From Pseudomonadota bacterium (GTDB lineage: Bacteria; Pseudomonadota; Gammaproteobacteria; Burkholderiales; Burkholderiaceae_D): 8,515 bases of DNA. Where the stretch lies: contig JAEZHR010000390.1 in assembly GCA_023416415.1 (NCBI GenBank), positions 1 through 8,515 on the forward strand, written 5' to 3'. Positions 6,203 through 8,515 of the stretch are shown piece after piece (position 1 is the stretch's first letter; every line of letters starts with the position of its first letter). A program made the translations under genes and the position numbers. The notes under the pieces are model-generated. The model was not told the DNA's origin. It saw only the letters and a program-made list of their open reading frames with translations, and ran no database searches.

Positions 6203-6231
6203 TTGAATATCAGTTATTTCGAATTGATACT
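6203..6231 (+). promoter_or_regulatory. Sigma70-like promoter of the substrate-binding protein gene
   Basis: TTGAAT (6203-6208, 4/6 match to the -35 consensus) and GATACT (6226-6231, 4/6 match to the -10) are separated by exactly 17 nt in the most AT-rich stretch of the window. Transcription would begin near 6238, giving a leader of about 75 nt. Consensus matching alone supports this. Confidence 0.5.
6208..6229. promoter_or_regulatory. Dyad TATCA-N12-TGATA overlapping the promoter (possible operator)
   Basis: TATCA (6208-6212) and TGATA (6225-6229) form an inverted repeat spanning the region between the predicted -35 and -10. Its centre contains ATTTCGAA (6216-6223), also found upstream of the AEC permease. 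Such AT-rich dyads are typical of LysR-type or other dimeric regulators. The binding protein is unknown; the LysR gene at 7595-8491 is one candidate. Confidence 0.4.
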
Positions 6232-6246
6232 TTCCACAGGGAAAGT
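6229..6246. repeat. 7-bp inverted repeat at the predicted transcription start
   Basis: ACTTTCC (6229-6235) and GGAAAGT (6240-6246) are perfect inverted arms around ACAG. The repeat overlaps the predicted -10 and start site, so it could be an operator or a hairpin at the mRNA 5' end. Confidence 0.45.
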
Positions 6247-6280
6247 GCAGGGCGATACTCCATTGAACCCAAGAACAGAT

Positions 6281-6297
6281 CCGGCATGAAATGCCGG
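6281..6297 (+). promoter_or_regulatory. Leader hairpin just before the binding-protein ribosome site
   Basis: CCGGCAT (6281-6287) and ATGCCGG (6291-6297) pair perfectly around a 3-nt GAA loop. The stem ends 5 nt before the AGGAGA Shine-Dalgarno (6303-6308), which lies 5 nt before the ATG at 6314. The hairpin could stabilise the mRNA or modulate ribosome access. It has no T tract and is not a terminator. Confidence 0.45.
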
Positions 6298-6313
6298 CAA
6301 GCAGGAGATCGCA

Positions 6314-7450
6314 ATGCACACAACCCGGCTGAAACGCGGCCTGTCTTCCTTCGCACTGGCACTGTCGCTGGTGCTTGCACCACAGGCGCATGCCGACATC
6401 CATCTGGCGCAGGTGGTGCCGATGACCGGGCCGATCGGCGTCGAGGGACGTGAATACAACGTCGGTATTTCGGTTGCCATTGCGGCGGCCAACGCGGCCG
6501 GGGGAATCGGTGGCGAACGCATCGTGCTGCGCACCGAGGATGACGAATACAAGCCCGAGAAGACGGTTGCCCTGATGCGCGAGCTGGCCGGCGGCGAGAC
6601 CCTGGCCTTCGTGCTGCCCATCGGCTCGCCGTCGATCACGCGCGTGATGCAGGAGAAGGTGCTGGAGCAGGCGCGCATTCCGCTGGTCGGCATGATCCCC
6701 GGGGCCGAGCCCTTCCGCAATCATCCCTACATCTACCATGTGCGCGCGGGCGATCTCGACCAGTACCGCACGCTGGTGCGCACGGCGATGACGATGAGCT
6801 TGAAGCGCGTGGCGGTCGTCTACGCCGACATTCCCTTCGGCCGTTCCGGACTGGCCGCGATCGAGTCCATGCTCACCGAATATCAAATCCAGCCGGTGCT
6901 CAAGACTTCGGTATCGGTGAAATCCGACGCCGACTACAGCGAAGTGTTCCGCCAGCTGGAGGCGGCGCAGCCCAACATCGTCGTGATGCTGATTCCGGCG
7001 CAGATCGCCGGCGAGTTCCTCAAGGCCTACCGCGAGCGCGGCTTCGGCACGCCGATCACCACGCCGTCCTATGGCAACCCGGATACCCTGTGCGCCGTGG
7101 CTTCGGGCAAGAACGCACGCGGCGTGAGCGTGGCCCAGATCGTTCCCAACATCCGCAATACCACGGTCCCGCTGGTCAAGCGCTTCCATGCCGATTTCGC
7201 GAAGTACGCTCCGAAGGACCTCAAGCCGACAGTGCTGCACCTGGAAGGCTACGTGACCACGCAGGTCGTGCTCACCGCCTTGCGTCGCATCGACGGCAAG
7301 CCCACGCGCGAGAAGCTCGCGGCAACTCTGAACGGCATGCAGAACGTCGACCTCGGCGGCTTCCGGGTCGACTACGGGCCTAACAAGCGCAGCGGTTCGC
7401 GCTATGTGGACGTGGGCGTGATCAGCAACGACTGCCGGGTGCTGTTCTAG
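6314..7450 (+). CDS. Periplasmic ABC-type substrate-binding protein (branched-chain amino-acid / Peripla_BP_6 family)
   Basis: The 378-residue protein starts with a clear Sec signal peptide: basic residues Arg5, Lys7 and Arg8, a hydrophobic core at about 10-22, and an Ala-Pro-Gln-Ala-His-Ala site predicting cleavage after Ala27. The signal lacks a lipobox, so the mature protein should be soluble in the periplasm. The mature part follows the LivJ-like type I fold: Val-Pro-Met-Thr-Gly-Pro near the N-terminus (35-40), Gly-Gly-Ile-Gly-Gly (63-67), Arg-Thr-Glu-Asp-Asp (73-77), Leu-Lys-Arg-Val-Ala-Val-Val-Tyr (163-170) and an Ala-Asp-Tyr-Ser-Glu-Val-Phe segment (206-212). Mature Cys260 and Cys374 could form a disulfide. 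Members bind amino acids, amides, or aromatic and other organic acids; the ligand cannot be told. No permease or ATPase gene is adjacent. The ATG at 6314 is supported by AGGAGA and by the signal peptide. Confidence 0.9.
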   Translation: MHTTRLKRGLSSFALALSLVLAPQAHADIHLAQVVPMTGPIGVEGREYNVGISVAIAAANAAGGIGGERIVLRTEDDEYKPEKTVALMRELAGGETLAFVLPIGSPSITRVMQEKVLEQARIPLVGMIPGAEPFRNHPYIYHVRAGDLDQYRTLVRTAMTMSLKRVAVVYADIPFGRSGLAAIESMLTEYQIQPVLKTSVSVKSDADYSEVFRQLEAAQPNIVVMLIPAQIAGEFLKAYRERGFGTPITTPSYGNPDTLCAVASGKNARGVSVAQIVPNIRNTTVPLVKRFHADFAKYAPKDLKPTVLHLEGYVTTQVVLTALRRIDGKPTREKLAATLNGMQNVDLGGFRVDYGPNKRSGSRYVDVGVISNDCRVLF

Positions 7451-7594
7451 AGGCGAAGGACGGGATGGCTGCCTGCCGGATGCAGCGGGCCGTGTCGCGG
7501 CGGCGCGCGGAAAGACCCGTTGCCACTTACGGGCCGAAGCCCGGAATGGGGCGATCCGTCCGGCGCGTTCATGCCTCCTTCATATGGCGTTCGA
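7451..7594. other. Convergent gap between the binding-protein and LysR genes
   Basis: These 144 nt separate the two stop codons and hold no gene. Two mutually exclusive short stems share the same CGGG: CCCGT (7516-7520) with ACGGG (7529-7533), and CGGGC (7530-7534) with GCCCG (7539-7543) around a CGAA loop. They could serve as a weak bidirectional end for the two converging transcripts, but no T tract follows on either strand. Confidence 0.35.
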
Positions 7595-8491
7595 CTACGC
7601 CATCGCGCTGATGCCCTCCAGTGCCTGGCGCAGCCACACATGCATCGGATCGTGCTGGTTGCGCAGGTGCCACATCATGTACATCGGCAGCGGCGCCGTC
7701 TCGAAGGGCAGGGCGCAATGCGCCAGTCCCTGCATCGCACCCTCGGCCAGTCGTCCGGGTGCGGTTGCAAGCAGCGACGTGCCGCGCACGAAGGCGGGAA
7801 TCGCCGCGAAGCCCGGCACCATGACCGCAAAGCGGCGCTGGATCGCGCGCGCGGCGAGTTCGTCGTCCAGATCGAGTGCGCGTCGCGGTTCGTAGACTAC
7901 CGTGACGTGGTCCGCAGCCAGGTATTCCTCCAGCGTGGCCGGCGCGCTGCGTCGTGCCGGATCGTAGAACACCCGGAAGCGGTCCTCGAACAGGCGCTTG
8001 TGCACGACGTCGCATGCGTCCGGCGGACGCGGCGATATCACCAGCTGGCAGCGCTCCTCGCGCAGCATTGCCGCGTTCGGCACGCCGGACGGAATCACGC
8101 GCATGCTCAGCCCCGGCGCCTGGGCCCGCAGGCGGATCGCCAGGCGCGGCAGCAGCAGCTCGCGCTGGAAATCGTTGGCCGCGATCGTGAACACGCCATC
8201 CAGCCGGGCCGGATCGAAGTCTTCGCTGCTGGCAAAGCGCCGCAAGTCGTCCAGCAGCACGCGCGCCTCGGCCGCCAGACGCTCGGCGCGGGCAGTGGCG
8301 ACGATGCCGCGCCCGGCGCGCACGAACAGCGGATCGCCGACGATCTCGCGCAGCTTGCCCAGCAGGTGCGACACCGCCGATTGCGTCACCCCCAGCCGGT
8401 CGGCGGCACGCGTGATCGATCCTTCCTCGACGATAGCCACCAGCAGTCGCAGCAGATGCCCGTCCAGATGTGAATAATCGAATTTGCTCAT
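7595..8491 (-). CDS. LysR-type transcriptional regulator, NodD/NahR-like branch
   Basis: This 298-residue LysR-type regulator has an N-terminal winged helix-turn-helix at about residues 12-70. The recognition region is Ser25-Ile-Thr-Arg-Ala-Ala ... Val-Thr-Gln-Ser-Ala-Val-Ser-His (25-42), followed by Gly-Asp-Pro-Leu-Phe-Val-Arg (52-58). The effector domain (about 92-298) starts with Phe-Thr-Ile-Ala-Ala-Asn-Asp-Phe-Gln-Arg and ends with Met-Met-Trp-His-Leu-Arg-Asn-Gln-His-Asp-Pro, patterns I associate with the NodD/NahR/aromatic-responsive group. The effector is therefore probably a small aromatic or organic acid, by family inference. It converges on the binding-protein gene, so its classical divergent target would lie beyond the right edge of the window; control of the lig operon or the transport genes is possible. 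The ATG at 8491 gives a normal N-terminus but has no clear Shine-Dalgarno. Confidence 0.93.
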   Translation of the reverse strand: MSKFDYSHLDGHLLRLLVAIVEEGSITRAADRLGVTQSAVSHLLGKLREIVGDPLFVRAGRGIVATARAERLAAEARVLLDDLRRFASSEDFDPARLDGVFTIAANDFQRELLLPRLAIRLRAQAPGLSMRVIPSGVPNAAMLREERCQLVISPRPPDACDVVHKRLFEDRFRVFYDPARRSAPATLEEYLAADHVTVVYEPRRALDLDDELAARAIQRRFAVMVPGFAAIPAFVRGTSLLATAPGRLAEGAMQGLAHCALPFETAPLPMYMMWHLRNQHDPMHVWLRQALEGISAMA

Positions 8492-8493
8492 GA

Positions 8494-8510
8494 GATTGAT
8501 GAGTGTAATC
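8494..8510. promoter_or_regulatory. LysR-box-like dyad upstream of the regulator gene
   Basis: GATT (8494-8497) and AATC (8507-8510) form an inverted repeat with a 9-nt spacer and contain T8496-N11-A8508, the general LysR-box pattern. The dyad begins 3 nt upstream of the regulator's start codon. It may serve autoregulation or control of a divergent gene outside the window. The motif is short and common, so support is modest. Confidence 0.35.
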
Positions 8511-8515
8511 CGATT

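Noticed and set aside
6062..7240. 392-residue antisense frame opposite the substrate-binding protein
   Set aside because: Composition is His/Arg/Gly-rich without motifs, and the + strand protein has a clear signal peptide and family features.
7520..8473. 317-residue + strand frame opposite the LysR gene
   Set aside because: It is Arg/Gln/His-rich without recognisable motifs, while the - strand encodes a complete LysR protein.
1..8515. Mobile element, CRISPR array, tRNA or phage signature
   Set aside because: I saw no transposase or integrase, no terminal repeats with target duplications, no regularly spaced repeats and no cloverleaf-like sequence.

Overview
The window looks like a chromosomal segment of a high-GC proteobacterium, most likely a betaproteobacterium. 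The evidence is GC-rich codon use throughout and a gene order ligI-ligA-ligB-ligC that matches the D-A-B-C order of the Comamonas-type pmd protocatechuate 4,5-cleavage cluster. I cannot name a genus. All genes lie on the + strand except the last, a LysR-type regulator on the - strand.

Positions 1-3639 hold the 3' part of a tightly packed operon for protocatechuate (PCA) degradation by 4,5-(meta) ring cleavage. In order these are the C-terminal half of a DUF1932-type NAD(P)-dependent dehydrogenase (cut by the window edge), 2-pyrone-4,6-dicarboxylate (PDC) hydrolase (LigI/PmdD), the alpha and beta subunits of PCA 4,5-dioxygenase (LigA/PmdA, LigB/PmdB), and 4-carboxy-2-hydroxymuconate-6-semialdehyde (CHMS) dehydrogenase (LigC/PmdC). 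Gaps between these genes are only 1-3 nt. LigAB opens the PCA ring to CHMS, LigC oxidises the CHMS hemiacetal to PDC, and LigI hydrolyses PDC to 4-oxalomesaconate. The later steps (tautomerase/isomerase, hydratase and aldolase, giving pyruvate and oxaloacetate) are not in the window and may lie upstream.

Positions 3640-3952 are a 313-nt non-coding gap with several short hairpins. The strongest lies just before the next gene and shares its sequence with that gene's ribosome binding site. Positions 3953-4963 encode an aldo/keto reductase with a complete catalytic tetrad. A 265-nt gap follows, then an AEC (auxin efflux carrier) family permease at 5229-6182. An AT-rich 131-nt regulatory gap with a good sigma70-like promoter and three inverted repeats leads to a periplasmic ABC-type substrate-binding protein of the branched-chain amino-acid family (6314-7450). 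No ABC permease or ATPase gene is visible beside it.

Positions 7595-8491 (- strand) encode a LysR-type regulator whose effector domain looks like the NodD/NahR aromatic-responsive branch. It converges on the substrate-binding protein gene and has a LysR-box-like dyad just upstream of its start, at the window edge. The catabolic part is well understood. The less explained parts are the DUF1932 dehydrogenase joined to the lig genes, the jobs of the reductase, the AEC permease and the orphan binding protein, and the shared palindromic elements upstream of the last two. I see no mobile element, CRISPR array, tRNA or rRNA.
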